Below, one piece after another: positions 21,775 through 34,182 of a DNA stretch of 64,000 nucleotides (positions within the stretch are counted from its first letter, which is position 1; each line of letters starts with the position of its first letter). Where the stretch lies: positions 152,184,745 through 152,248,744 of the forward strand of contig OY757011.1 of NCBI GenBank assembly GCA_963580285.1. The letters are read 5' to 3'. Origin of the DNA: Lucinisca nassula. Its lineage: Eukaryota > Mollusca > Bivalvia > Lucinida > Lucinidae. The position numbers and the translations under genes are program-made. Under the pieces are notes generated by a model, which was not told where the DNA came from, made no database searches, and saw only the letters and a program-made list of their open reading frames with translations.

Positions 21775-23049
21775 TTTTAGCTAATTGCAAATTTAATTCT
21801 GATGACACAGATTACACTAGAATCAGAAAAATAACACATCGTTTTGCCTTTTCCCATGCAAATGCACAAGTGACCAATTTGACCTTGACGTAAAATAAAT
21901 CAAGGTCATCCAAAGGGCATCATTTGAACAAAATTCGATAGGTCCAAGTCCTTGAGGCCGTATACCAAGTTTCAAGGGCATCCGCCTTTTGGTTCCTGAG
22001 GAGACCATATATGGGCATGGCTGCCATCTTGGTTATTTGACTCCGATCTCACAAATCTGTTTTCATTGCCTCATCCAACAGAGACTTCATATATGATTTG
22101 GTTTCAATCAGCATAACAGTTTACTGGAGTAGAAGATAAAATACTGAATCTGAGCCATCCGGGACAAAGGTCAGGACCTTGACCGTTGGAATTGATTAAC
22201 TTCCGTTTAGATGTTAACAAATATCAGGATACAATAGAATCAAACAATAATTATACACTGTTTTACCTTTCTCCCGGGCATACAAATGCCTAAGTGACCA
22301 AGTTCAACCTTGACGTAAAGTAGGCCAAGGTCGTCCAAAGGTAATCATTTAAATAAACCTGGTAGGGCCCCGATGCTGCATTCCAAGTACCAAGGTCATC
22401 TGCCTTTTGGTTACTGAGTAGGTTTATAAAAGTATTTACCATATAAGGGCATGGCTATCTTTGTGTCCCCATCCTTACGAACAAGTGAACAAGGTCAAGG
22501 TCACCTGAAGGTGATCATTTGAACAAACTTGGTAGGGCCCGGGTCCCTAATGCTTCATACCAAGTTTCAAGGTCATCTGCCGTTTGGTTCCTGATGAGGT
22601 TTATAAAGGTCTTTATTATATATGGGCATAGCGGCTATCTTGGTCATGTGACCGAATCCTTACAAACAAGTGACCAAGTTTGACCTTGACGTAAATAGGT
22701 CATAGTCACCCAAAGGTGATCATTTGAACAAACTTGGTAGGGCCCGATGCTACATACTAAGTTTGAAGGTCATCTGCCTTTTGGTTCCTGATGAGGTTTA
22801 TAAAGGTCTTTATCATATATGGGCATAGCGGCTATCTTGATCAAGTGACCAGAGCCTTACGAAAAACGTGTCCCCCTTCCCATGGAGGCTCCACATTCAA
22901 CTTCGCAAGAATGTGCCCAGGTGGTCATTTATCTAAGTGTAAGATGGCTGTCACCTGTCCTTTTCTTTCAGAAGCTGTGACATCTTGTAATCGAGTGAGC
23001 AATTCAGGACCATCTTTGTCTTTTTGTTTACATAAATGCGGAGATTAAC

Positions 23050-23180
23050 CCATGGTATACTAGTGGACTCTGCAATTGTTATATGTTGGACAAGTCCATT
23101 TGTCTTATAAGGGGTGTCAGGCCTATGTTTTTTTTTTTTTTTTTTTTTATTCTATTTTTGACGGAAAATTATGTTAGCAA
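23050..23180 (+). repeat. Dispersed repeat, uninterrupted relative of 6225-6410
   Basis: AGTGGACTCTGCAATTGTTA, GGACAAGTCCATTTGTC and ATAAGGGGTG, then a T-run at about 23127-23148. Confidence 0.5.
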
Positions 23181-23274
23181 ATCATATAATTGACTAGGTG
23201 TAAAGATTGATAGGTGTGTGACGTCACTGGGTTTTACTAGACTAACTCTTATCCTGCTGTTCACGATTTTCAGA

Positions 23275-23430
23275 CACTTCGGCCCCACTACCACCTCGGC
23301 CCCTAGACATGTCGGCCCAAAGCCAAGTCGGCCCTAGACACCTCGGCCCTAGTCACCTCGGCCCTAGACACCTCGGCCCCACTGTCGCCTCGGCCCCTAG
23401 ACATCTCGGCCCAAAGGCACCTCGGCCCCA
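23275..23430. repeat. 15-bp minisatellite CACCTCGGCCCTAGA
   Basis: About ten imperfect units of a 15-bp C-rich sequence (CACCTCGGCCCTAGA, CATGTCGGCCCAAAG and so on). A related array is at 5036-5165. Unit length is divisible by three but the frames contain TAG, so no peptide is suggested. Confidence 0.8.
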
Positions 23431-23504
23431 CTTTTGATATCTGTTATGGTATGAGCATTTATATCATGTTAAAATCGGCCCCGCCCATCGGGACTTCAAG
23501 AAAC

Positions 23505-23745
23505 CGACAGCCTGTGGCATGAGTACAGGTAAACCGCTTAGAGGTCCTAAGCCTGGCGAGGAAAAGCAGTGCGAGTCGGACCGTTCATACTTATAAACCC
23601 TATTGGTTTCATTGGGCTGCAGGGCTTGAGATGTCATTTCATCTCAATGCCGGGTAAAATTTTCACAAAATTGGAGGCAACGTCTCTAAAATGACCTATA
23701 CAGTATTGATTGGGGCGTTAAACGTCAAATCTAACAAACAAAACA
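23505..23745 (+). mobile_element. SINE-like family A copy, head eroded
   Basis: Carries GTAAACCGCTTAGAGG, GGGCTTGAGATGTCATTTC and the AACAAACAAAAC tail; the first 40-50 bp are degraded. Confidence 0.7.
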
Positions 23746-24060
23746 TCATGTTAACAAACCCGTGTAATAAAGACCCCGCTAAACCCGAGTTTATATGGGG
23801 AAAAACTGGGGCTCATAGGGGCATACATTATTTACATCACGAAGACACGCCTTTATAATTTTGACCCCCTTGAACCCCACTTTTATACAGTAAAATTGGG
23901 GTTTACAGGGGTAACCTTATTTTTCTTATTTGAGCAGATATCATAAAAATACCACAATTCTTCCTCTTATAATGTTCGTTTTTTTCGGCGGTAAAGTTTA
24001 CAATGCATTTGTATAGGCATGTTTTCGTAATTCTTGTTTCTGCTCCAAGATACAGGTTGT
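23741..24060. mobile_element. MITE-like family A piece followed by family B copy
   Basis: 23741-23830 is a family A fragment (AACATCATGTTAACAAACCC). 23836-24031 is a family B copy with ends ATCACGAAGACACGCC and GGCATGTTTTCGTAAT as inverted repeats; its central palindrome is missing. Confidence 0.6.
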
Positions 24061-24399
24061 GTGCTATATAATTTTGGTTTTACGGAATCTTCTAATAAGT
24101 TGTTAGGAAACAAGATCAAAATATTTTATTGCTATTTTTATTTCATATAAAAATAACTTTATTTCATATAAAAATAACAAATAACCAATAAGACGTTTAT
24201 AACAAATATAACAACGCATACACGACATTTTCAGGTAAACTTTGACTACACTCTTAAGGACAACTAATCCCCCGCCGCCTTCAACCGCGACGTTGACCCT
24301 GAGTTAGCATCACGAAAAGTGGGGTTTAGCGGGTTGTTCTAATTGTGAATATTTGATACTGATACGCAAGGAGCCTTTTCTACAAGAATATATAGGGAC

Positions 24400-24812
24400 A
24401 TGAAGACTTTGCACTCAGTGCACATCCAGATCCATCTGATGTGGATCTACACTGTCATTCAGTTTGCGAATTTTAAATGAATACCATATACATGTATCAA
24501 GTAATTTGAGGGTCTGATAGTCAGAAATGTGACTAATAAATAAATTAATTAAATAAATAAATAAATAAATTATACAGTATACTTGTTACTGTCCGTCTTT
24601 AAATATGTGCTGAAATGACAATCAAATAGGAATTTCTAAATGTGTGAAAATTGATAACAATGGAAACATACTGAGTAATTCCTACAAAAATACGAACAGT
24701 GAAGACTTTGAACACAGTGCCCATACAGATCAACACTGTTTGCCACTAATATATAAATATAGTACACATGTATCAAGTAATTTGAGTGGCTGATAGTCAG
24801 GAATGTGAATAA

Positions 24813-24851
<39 letters not shown>

Positions 24852-24930
24852 AGTATACAATATACTCGTTACTGTCTTAAATAAGAGCTAGAATGACAAT
24901 CAAATGTGTGAAAATTGATAACAATGATCT
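24400..24930. repeat. Direct duplication, each copy with an AAAT microsatellite
   Basis: 24400-24660 and 24698-24925 share GAAGACTTTG, ACATGTATCAAGTAATTTGA, CTGATAGTCAG, a TAAATAAATA tract and TGTGTGAAAATTGATAACAA. The tract is longer in the second copy. Decayed GCAAACAGTG-type hairpins lie at the start of each unit. Confidence 0.7.
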
Positions 24931-25267
24931 GTTTATCATCAAGGATCTCTTTATTGGGGTAAAGGGATTAGTAACGCCTGGAAGTTTATTGAGCTTCACA
25001 CTTTACTAATTTAAGTCAATAATTAATTGTTCTTGTAAAACTTTTTGCTTAATAGTGTACTAACCTGAAATTCATTAATCCTTACCCCGCTGAACACGAT
25101 TCTCCTTATCGTTGCAAGCAGTGTAGATCCTGATCAGATTGCTTCTGCCCTCTGAACCGGATCTTCACCGTTTCTCATGCAGTTTTTGAATTGCATGCAT
25201 ACATTATATTAATTGGTTTACTTACGGGGATAATTCTAGTTCAGCAAACCTGAACACTGATGATTAC
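24931..25267. other. Decayed hairpin repeat, otherwise no feature
   Basis: 25108-25190 resembles the GCAAACAGTG hairpin family (GCAAGCAGTGTAGATCCTGA). No coding frame seen. Confidence 0.4.
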
Positions 25268-25271
25268 CTAA

Positions 25272-25330
<59 letters not shown>

Positions 25331-25331
25331 A
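25268..25331. repeat. (AATA)n microsatellite
   Basis: About 16 uninterrupted AATA units directly before the SINE tail of the next feature; probably grown from that tail. Confidence 0.95.
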
Positions 25332-25641
25332 TTGTTTGTTTGTATTGGAGTTTAACGGCCCAATCAACAATATTTTAGTTCATTTTCGAGCCGGTCAGTT
25401 TACCTATCCACACTTAACCCGGGCAGGCTTATACGTAAGCGGTTAACCATTACAGTGCACATTGTTTTTGCCAGAAAGTGACAACTGCCCTTCTTGAATC
25501 AGCAGAAGGAAGAGAATGACCGAAGAAAAGATTTCATAGTCGATCTCCACGAAAGAAAGTTGCCGACCCCGGTATGTATCGAACCCGCGTCCTCCTGATC
25601 CCCAGTCATACGCGCATCCGACTTAGCTACCGAGGCCGGAT
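25332..25641 (-). mobile_element. tRNA-derived SINE family B, copy 1
   Basis: Minus strand: tRNA-like head with A box TAGCTAAGTCGG and B box GGTTCGATAC, a middle section with CTTATACGTAAGCGG inverted, and a tail shown as TTTGTTTGTATTGGAGTTTA on the plus strand. Same family as 61626-61929. Confidence 0.8.
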
Positions 25642-25663
25642 AAATAAATAAATTAATAAATAA

Positions 25664-27507
25664 ACCAGTGCTTCAGCTGAAGTGCACGACCCGCCGGATG
25701 CTTTAAGCTTTATGAGTGTTACCATATATGGGTATGGCGGCCGATTTGGTCATGTGACCTGGACCTAAAACGGTTCCCCCAATAAATGCGCCTTATCGTA
25801 AGGAGCAAAAATATATCTTATACTTTAGTACTGTATTCTGAATCGTTTGCAGGATAAAATGCATTCTCACTTTTACAATACAAAAGCATATGTGTCAAAG
25901 TTAGACCTAGGCACAAAGAAGGTCAAGGTCAACCCAGGGTCACCATTTTAGCAATTTATGATGGGCCTACGTCCCAGATGCTATTTATCAAGTTTGTGGA
26001 AATCTGCCCAGTGGTTCTGGAGAAGACTATTTTTGAAGGGTTTTTACCATATATGGCTTGGTGGCCATTTTGGTCATTTGACCTGGACCCCATGAGCAAA
26101 TTTTGGTTTCCCCCATCCCATAGAGGCTCCTTAGGAAATTTGACTTCAATCGGCCCAACGGTTTCCGAGGAGAAGCAGTTCGAAAATTTTCACATTTTTC
26201 GCCTCGGCGAGGCTATACTAAATGGAATGTAATATTTCGCAAGTTCATTGGTTAGATCTCATTGATATCTATCAGTATGCCAAAAATGTTTAAATATTCC
26301 AACAAAAGCATATGTGTCAAAGTTTGACCTAGGCACAAAGAAGGTCAAGGTCAACCCAGGGTCACCATTTTAGCAATTTATGATGGGCCTACGTCCCAGA
26401 TGCTATTTATCAAGTTTCGTAGAAATCTGACCAGATGTCCTGGAGAAGACTATTTTTGAAGGGTTTTTACCATATATGGCTTGGCGGCCATTTCGGTCAT
26501 GTGACCTGGACTCCATGAGCAAATTTTGGTTTCCCCCATCCCATAAAGGCTCCATATGAAATCTGACTTCAATCGACCCAACGGTATCCGAGGAGAAGCT
26601 GTTCGAAAATTTTCACATTTTTCGCCTCGGCGAGGCTATACTAAACGGAATGTAATATTTCGCAAGTTCATTGGTTAGATCTCATTGATATCTATCAGTA
26701 TGCCAAAAATTGTTTAAATATTCCTAGCGGTTAAGTCACTATCACCAATTTTCACAAACGGGTTACGGACGGACAGACAGACAGACCATATATGGCTTGG
26801 CGGCCATTTTGGTCATGTGACCTGGACCATATGAGCAAATTTTGGTTTCCCCCATCCCATAGAGGCTCCATATGAAATTTGACTTCAATTGGCCCAACGG
26901 TTTCCGAGGAGAAGCAGTTCGAAAATTTTCACATTTTTCGCCTCGGCGAGGCTATACTAAATGGAATGTAATATTTCGCAAGTTCATTGGTTAGATCTCA
27001 TTGATATCTATCAGTATGCCAAAAATTGTTTAAATACTCCAAGCGGTTAAGTCACTATCAACAATTTTCACAAACGGGTTACGGACGGACAGACAGACAG
27101 ACCATATATGGCTTGGCGGCCATTTTGGTCATGTGACCTGGACCCCATGAGCAAATTTTGGTTTCCCCCATCCCATAGAGGCTCCATATGAAATTTGACT
27201 TCAACTGGCCCAACGGTTTCCGAGGAGAAGCAGTTCGAAAATTTTCACATTTTTCGCCTCGGAGAGGCTATACTAAATGGAATGTAATATTTCGCAAGTT
27301 CATTGGTTAGATCTCATTGATATCTATCAGTATGCCAAAAATTGTTTAAATACTCCAAGCGGTTAAGTCACTATCAACAATTTTCACAAACGGGTTACGG
27401 ACGGACAGACAGACTGACAGAATGACGGAATGACACGGTGATTTTAGGGCACTCTTAGAAATCAACCGACTTCAGTCGGTCGCTTTTTCTGCGGGTCGTG
27501 CAATATA
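25664..27507. mobile_element. Tandem-repeat element with GCACGACCCGC ends
   Basis: Near the left end is GTGCACGACCCGC; the right end carries the inverse GCGGGTCGTGC, with a hairpin (CCGACTTCAGTCGG) just inside. Between are tandem units: two of about 423 bp (marker AAAAGCATATGTGTCAAAG at 25882 and 26305) and two of about 316 bp (marker CCATATATGGCTTGGCGGCC at 26787 and 27103). Units share ACGGTTTCCGAGGAGAAGC and GGACGGACAGACAGACAG; some carry AGGTCAAGGTCAACCC. Subterminal inverted repeats, hairpin and tandem core suggest a Helentron-like non-autonomous element (inference). Confidence 0.65.
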
Positions 27508-27568
27508 CGAGTATGTTAACAAATATAAGATTATCCCCCCATTAACACCATGGTTGACAAAACCGAGG

Positions 27569-27594
27569 AATGATATATATATATATATATATAC
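27569..27594. repeat. (TA)n microsatellite
   Basis: About 12 TA units. Confidence 0.9.
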
Positions 27595-27654
27595 TAGGAA
27601 ATATGTCAGTTATGGGGTATTTTCAGTTGTAAAACCTGTATTGTGGTTCATTGA

Positions 27655-27689
27655 AAAATTGTGGGGCATATATAATGCCCCACAATTTT
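27655..27689. repeat. Perfect 15-bp-arm palindrome
   Basis: AAAATTGTGGGGCAT (27655-27669), loop ATATA, ATGCCCCACAATTTT (27675-27689), with no mismatch. The next 60 bp (CCCAGAAGGGTATATATAT) recur at 27919-27970. It would act as a terminator-like stem in RNA, but no gene is attached. Confidence 0.8.
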
Positions 27690-28034
27690 AAAAGCCTGGG
27701 TAAACCCCAGAAGGGTATATATATTTATTTAGATGACATTGTGCACAATGTGGTTTTGCATCGATTTATATATATAGTCAATTTGAGGTTGCTTCCCTTA
27801 GACAATGATACAAAATATGTCTATTTAACACATCTGGCATTAATCTCACTTCACTCCTGGTGCTACATGTATTTTACGTTTTGGAAGAATGGCGTGTAGA
27901 AATTCAACGAGGACTAAAGATGCAAGTTTAAAAGCCTATGCAAACCCCAGAAAGGTATATATATTAATGCACAATGTGGTAAATTATTAATTTGTCGATA
28001 TTCATTCTCTCTCCTTTTCCAAGGTAAGAAAACC
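27690..28034. other. No gene recognised
   Basis: An 82-codon open frame (27651-27899) overlaps the palindrome and has no recognised similarity; left uncalled. A short direct repeat (AAAGCCT...AAACCCCAGAA...GGTATATATAT) occurs twice. Confidence 0.35.
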
Positions 28035-28640
28035 AGAATGATCCGGAATCACTGATAGGACTGTGCATTTGCGCAGCCTGATTTTCGCTTGTATTACTTT
28101 TATAATATGTTCAAACGTGGCTCATATGCAGCAAATAATAATAATAATAATATAACATCTCAGCGCTGATAGGACTGCGCATTTGCGCAGCCTGATTTTC
28201 GCTTGTATTACTTGTATAATATGTTCAAACGGGGCTTACATGCAGCAAATAATAAAATATTATAGCTCAGCGCTGATAGGACTGCGCATTTGCGCAGCCT
28301 GATTTTCGCTTGTATTACTTGCATACTATGTTCAAACGGGGCTTACATGCAGTAAATAATAAAACATTATATCTCAGCGCTGATAGGACTGCGCATTTGC
28401 GCAGCCTGATTTTTGCTTGTATTACTTGCATGATATGTTCAAACGGGGCTTACATGCAGCAAATATTAAAATATTATATCTCAGCGCTGATAGGACTGCG
28501 CAGTTGCGCAGCCTTATCTTCGCCTCTTTTTTTTCGAACGTGGCTTATATGCAACAAATAATAAAATATAATACCTAAGCGATGATAGGCCTGCGCAGTT
28601 GCGCAGCCTGATCTTCGCTTAAATGGCGCCTTATATATCT
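28035..28640. repeat. About 108-bp tandem array with CTGCGCA hairpin
   Basis: Five to six units, each with GCGCTGATAGGACTGCGCAT, TGCGCAGCCTGATTTTCGC and GTTCAAACGGGGCTTACATG. The core CTGCGCA-TT-TGCGCAG is a perfect hairpin in most units. Looser copies continue near 28850, 29150 and 29250. Open frames here come from the repeat. Confidence 0.85.
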
Positions 28641-28709
28641 CTAGAAATGGCATTTTTCTTATGAAATTGTTTGACATTTTTATTATGATCAGCGCTTATT
28701 TTGTCCAAT

Positions 28710-28840
28710 TATAGATTGTGGGTGCCGTACCCACAATATATGTATTTGAACACACATAATGAAAATAACGAATACCCCCATAAACACCACTTTTTCGATA
28801 TAATTGGGGGTGTAGAGGATCCTTCATTTCACGAACGTGC
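28710..28840. mobile_element. MITE-like family A fragment
   Basis: TAGATTGTGGGTGCCGTACC and CACCACTTTTTCGATATAAT mark a short internal-deletion copy. Confidence 0.5.
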
Positions 28841-28926
28841 AATATAATTTCTAAGCGCTAATGGGACTCCGCAGTTGTGCAGCCTGAGCATCGGCTGTAT
28901 TACTTGCACAAAACATCTGTATTGAG

Positions 28927-29084
28927 TGAGTGTTTGAGTTTCACGTCCCACCAACAGCTAAGGTCTTACGGAGACGGGACCTCGGTTTTAAGACTCATCC
29001 GAAAATCTGGAGAATCCCGGGATTGATCCTGCGATCCCTGGTTTACAAGGTGAGTAGCGTAACCGCTACACCACGGAAGCTTCT
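28927..29084 (-). mobile_element. tRNA-derived SINE family C with 13-bp target duplication
   Basis: 158 bp between CATCTGTATTGAG at 28914-28926 and 29085-29097. Minus strand: A box TGGTGTAGCGGTTA and B box GGATCAATCCC in a tRNA-like head, then a body with ACGGAGACGGGACC (on this strand inverted) and a short tail. Pol III promoter boxes are visible, so it could once be transcribed. Confidence 0.85.
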
Positions 29085-29507
29085 CATCTGTATTGAGACG
29101 TGACTGACATACACTAATAGTAAACACATAAGCTCCTTGTATAAATAAAATACAGGCACTGATAGTCCTGCATAGTTGCGCAGCCTGATCACTGCATTTA
29201 TTTCTTTCATAATATGTTTAAACGTGTCTCACATGCAGGAAATAATAATAGCGCTGATAGGACTGTGCGATTGCGCAGACTGATCATCACCTGTTTTTTG
29301 CATAATATGTTCAAACTTGGCCCACATTCAACAAAATGTTAAAGCGCTGTTGTTCTTGTATTGTCTGCATGCCTGGTGCTTTCTCAAGACTAAACAGAAA
29401 TTCGATAATCCGATTGCACGTTGTGCAGTGTGATCTTCTTCTACCTTGTTTTATTTTTAAAAGCGGTTCGTGATTTATTAAATTAAGGCTTCCCCAGGTT
29501 AAAAGTT

Positions 29508-29605
29508 AAGTGAGTGAGTGAGTGTTTGAGTTTTATGTCCCACCAACAACTAAGGTCATACAGAGACGGGACCTCGGTTTAAAGACTCATCCGAAAGTCT
29601 GAGTT
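29508..29605 (-). mobile_element. SINE family C, 5'-truncated copy
   Basis: Matches the body and tail of 28927-29084 (GTCCCACCAACAACTAAGG, GAGACGGGACCTCGG) but lacks the tRNA head. Confidence 0.7.
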
Positions 29606-29841
29606 TAAAAGTTAAACTCCACCATTTAAAAACGCTAGATTTTATTTGCTTTCATGAAATAGGGAATTTGAAGTCGAAGTAAAATAGGTCTAGAAGAAAG
29701 CTATGGACCTATACACGAGAAAAGAAAGGGATCATAACATTTTTCCGACTTAAATTTGCAAAATGCATGTGCGCAACCACTTAAAACCTATGATCCCTCG
29801 CATGAAACTACCATAGCTTCTCTTTCAAACATATGAGTGCA

Positions 29842-29895
29842 GCAAAGCTCCGGTGAGACTGCGCGTCTGCGCAGGCTCGCCTCGCCTTTGATTTG
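29842..29895. repeat. Hairpin related to 2779-2844
   Basis: GGTGAGACTGCGC pairs with GCGCAGGCTCGCC around GTCT; outer pairing CAAAG/CTTTG is interrupted. Confidence 0.6.
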
Positions 29896-29899
29896 CAGA

Positions 29900-31084
29900 T
29901 ACATTTCTCACGAGCTCTTCAAAAGCACGTACATGTACAATGCATTTTGAGGCCAAATGAATACAGAACGCATTTAAGAAAAAAAAAAAAAAACGTTTTG
30001 GTGAATAACGGCCGAGTCAACACTTTTTAGGTCATATAGACACTTTACCAGATTTCTAGCAGCCTAACAAGAATCCCATTAAAATCCTTCAGCATGAAAT
30101 ATTATCTATGTTCTTGGAACTAATTTATGGGATTATCAAAACCACATGTCGATAGTCTACGTACTGATCGTGTAGTCTTTGATGTAAAAAATAAGAACTA
30201 TTTTACAAACAGACATTTTAGTATCAAAGTCTTAGAGACCAAATACATGTAAATCAAAGCACTGAAAGCATCGGCTGGTCTGTTGTCTATGAGTGTATGC
30301 CGGGAAAATATAATAGTCCTGACCTCACATGGGGTATTCGACTACCTGGAACGCAGATGAACTTAAAAAACACCGACTGAAAAAAACATTGGCGGTGAGT
30401 TGAATAAAGTCGCATTTTACGGGCATATATTAAATAGATGCCCACAGATGTTGATAGGTATCCGTTTCGCAGTGTCTCGGAATACTTTCCAGGAACTGCG
30501 GACGTAAATCCTTCTGTCAGTGACGAATTATAATCCCTTTTAGTCGGCAAAATATAGATGTTTGATGCAAGTCGACAGTTATTTTTAGTTTTACAGCAGT
30601 AATTCATACATACTTTTCAATGTTTTCTGGATAGCATAAAATACTTATGCATTGAGTACCTGCCATGCGTTCTTAGAATTAGCAAAAAGCAGGATTTTAG
30701 AATTACAGATTGGAAATTTATGATGAGGGTGTTCGTATAAGGATACCAATGACAACCCGCACAGATACCACGCAATGCAGACGGCACAAAGTTATGGTTA
30801 TCACTGACGTAAAAACCTCAAGCGTGGAAAATGAAAAAAAAATACAGTAAAATACATTCTGTTTCCGTTTAATTTGAAAGTTAATCCAGACACTGGAGCC
30901 TTACCACAGTGTACCTCGACAGTGTACCTCGACCCAAGAGGGTATTCTCAATGTAGAAGGGAAGGCAATGACCAGGAATCGATACGATTGCCTTTCGCCT
31001 TTCGTCAAAAACACCAACAGGACGGCATGTCTTAATACCGCATGTGAGTCATATGCATATGACTTTAAAAAGCGCATATGACCT
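29900..31084. other. No gene recognised
   Basis: A 106-codon minus-strand frame (30287-30607) shows no motif I recognise, and codon choice gives no support. No repeat family identified. Confidence 0.4.
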
Positions 31085-31365
31085 CATTACGATAACACAC
31101 CCGTGTGACATAGTGCATTTTCACATCTCCAAAATGGCTACTTTTCTGAGGAAAATTCGTGACATTTTTCTTTTAAATATGGCAAACATAGGTTGTGTGT
31201 GATTGTTAGAACCGCCTCATTTAGGCGGTTCTAACGAGTACCCACAACCTATGTTTTGGAGCAAAAATAAGAAAAATAATGTATACCCCTTAAACCCCAG
31301 TTTTCACTATATAAATTGGAGTGTAGAGGGTTGTTCGTTACACGGACTTCTTAACATCACGTGTC
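31085..31365 (+). mobile_element. Palindromic MITE-like family A, complete copy
   Basis: Runs from ATAACACACCCGTGTGAC through TCCAAAATGGCTACTTTTCT, the palindromic core (TGTTAGAACCGCCTCAT and its inverse), AACCCCAGTTTTCACTATAT and the end near ACATCACGTG. One of the two best copies for defining the family. Confidence 0.75.
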
Positions 31366-32196
<831 letters not shown>

Positions 32197-32319
32197 AGAA
32201 AACTGTCCAACGATCTGTCTAGAAGTGCATTTTTAATAAACTGAAGATTCCTGTGGACAGACAACATTTGTTTTGGTTGAAACAATATTTTATTTGTAGC
32301 AAAGATCATGTACAGAGAG

Positions 32320-32767
32320 AGAGATTTGACCGAGAAACTGACAATAGACAGACAGACCGACTGACTGAATGACTGACTAACAGACGAACGGACGGACAGT
32401 CAGACAGAAAAATAAACTGATACTGACAGTAGAAAACAACTTATGAGTGGACTGACAGACGGGCGTTGAGACAACGTTGGTTCGACGTCATGCCGTCGAC
32501 ACCAACTCAAACTCACTTCAAAGTCACATGGCCGTTGAGAGAGTGAGAGGTTTGACTGACAGACGACAGACCGACCGAATGAATGAATGACTAACAGACG
32601 TACGGACGGACAGACAGAAAAATAAACATACTGATAGTCGAAAAAAACTAATGAGTGGACTGAAAGATGGTCGTCGAATCAACGTTGGCTGGACGTCATG
32701 CCGTCGACACCCACTCCAACTGACTTCAATGTCACGTGACCGTTGAGATGAGAGAGGTTTGACTGAT
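32320..32767. repeat. Tandem duplication of about 225 bp with GACGTCATGCCGTCGAC
   Basis: Two copies (about 32320-32548 and 32549-32767) share GGACGGACAG repeats, GAGTGGACTGA, CAACGTTGG, GACGTCATGCCGTCGACACC and CCGTTGAGA. Confidence 0.8.
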
Positions 32768-32924
32768 CCATGTATTGATATTGTGGAGCTAAGCTAATAA
32801 TCCACTAACCCTTTTTGTACCAAATAATGGAATATTCCTCATATATATCAGGAGTCCATTTCAAAATTTAGGCGTGTCAGATTGTGTTTCTTTCAAAATT
32901 TGTTTGGAAATTGGCTTGACTTTT

Positions 32925-32991
32925 GCAAACAGTGTAGGCCCTGATTGGACGCTGCGTTCTGTGGCGTCTGATCTGGGCCTGCACTGTTTGC
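32925..32991. repeat. GCAAACAGTG hairpin family, best copy
   Basis: 67 bp: the first 28 bases (GCAAACAGTGTAGGCCCTGA...) pair with the last 28 (ending GCCTGCACTGTTTGC) with four mismatches; loop near GCGTTCTGTG. No coding capacity. Confidence 0.75.
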
Positions 32992-33373
32992 CAGGGTACC
33001 CGTTTTGGGGTTCCTGGTAAAGTAAGGGCTGGGCAGGTTGATCTACCTGATTTTACTGTAAAATATTGCACTTGCGAAGGAGTGTTTCATTCTCATGCAC
33101 TGAAAGCCGGGTGTTCTACGTTTGTTTTGAATTTAATGTTCCAATTCCACTGAGACTTGATGGGTCCGAGCACTGGGCAAATGACATCTTATAAAGCAAC
33201 GCCGTATTATCGCCAACGCAACGTTCTGACGTTTCATCGACGTTGCAAAGTCAAATTCAGTGCATCGCTTTGATGTTGGTTTGATGTAGACACGACGTTG
33301 TTGACACGTTACATGTCGGTTGACGTGGAAACTGTAATTTACATTTACCTACGCTCGCTAAGTGTTGGTACGC

Positions 33374-33375
<2 letters not shown>

Positions 33376-33428
<53 letters not shown>

Positions 33429-33432
33429 AGAG
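33376..33432. repeat. (GA)n microsatellite
   Basis: About 27 GA units with one interruption. Confidence 0.95.
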
Positions 33433-33502
33433 GACCCTGTTGGGCCGTTTGAACAATATATCTTTAACAGCAGTTAATTAAAACATAAGACTAGGGGTTT
33501 GT

Positions 33503-33882
33503 CATCATGAAAAACACGCCTATGCAAGTTTGAACCCCTCAAACCCCACTTTTATATAGTAAAACTGGTGTTTACAGGGGTAAACAATATTTTTCTTATT
33601 CCTGTTTGTGGGTACTCGATAGAACCGCCTCAAAACATAGATTGTGGGTACTCGATAGAACCGCCTGTACTTAATGCACTAAATGATTATATGTGAAAAA
33701 CAAAAACGGGCAAATAAATAAAAGAATCTTTATCTCGTAGAGGCGGTTCTATCGAGTCCCCGCAATCTATGTTGTGAGCAGAAATAAAAAAAAAATATCA
33801 CAATTTTTCATCTTAAAATTTCCATTTTTTTTTTCCACCGAAAAATTTATAATATATTTGTATAGGCATGTTTTCGTAATGC
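33503..33882. mobile_element. MITE-like family B with an insert at the palindrome centre
   Basis: Ends ATCATGAAAAACACGCC and GGCATGTTTTCGTAAT are inverted. The first core arm (GGGTACTCGATAGAACCGCC) occurs twice in tandem; the opposite arm (GAGGCGGTTCTATCGAG) follows only after about 75 bp of unrelated AT-rich DNA (about 33667-33741). Confidence 0.65.
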
Positions 33883-34182
33883 GAAATTTCACACCTCAGT
33901 CCTTGAAATATCTGCCACTGCCTACATCTTGGCTGTAGCTCTGGTTAAGCTATCAGAGGTTTTCATAGACCATGACATATTGATTTCAATTGCCACAGCA
34001 GGAAGCAATTAACCCAGTGCTCTGAAGTTCACCAGATGTTAACTGTTACATGGATAGTACAACCAAACTCCTCTTTTTGTACCTGTGATCTTTTATATTT
34101 TTGACTTTAGTTTTAAATATTATTATTTTCAGTGTTTCATATTACAATGCCTATGTAAAATAATACATGGAATCGATCTAAA
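33883..34182. other. No feature seen
   Basis: AT-rich spacer between two MITE-like elements. Confidence 0.4.

Larger units (their letters stand above)
19709..21800 (-). mobile_element. Penelope-like RT retroelement, 5'-truncated
   Basis: On the minus strand: RT pseudogene, then a 3' UTR of about 600 bp, ending near CACTTCTA at 19709 (plus strand TAGAAGT). The 5' part is lost close to 21800, and a SINE was later inserted at 21500-21774. Six other pieces of this 3' UTR lie in the window and stop at nearly the same 3' base, showing repeated retroposition with 5' truncation. Confidence 0.7.
18625..22870. repeat. Diverged tandem array with GACCTTGACGTAAA and TTTCAAGGTCATC motifs
   Basis: Units of roughly 230-350 bp carry ACCTTGACGTAAA, AACTTGGTAGGGCCC, CCAAGTTTCAAGGTCATCTG, CCTTTTGGTTCCTGA and TATATGGGCATAGCGGC. 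The last units (22440-22870) are the most alike. The array is cut by the Penelope-like element (19709 to about 21800). No coding capacity; related in style to the 25.9-27.4 kb repeat. Confidence 0.65.

Noticed and set aside
30287..30607. 106-codon minus-strand frame
   Set aside because: No motif, no homologue recognised and no splice or promoter signal; chance length in AT-rich DNA cannot be excluded.
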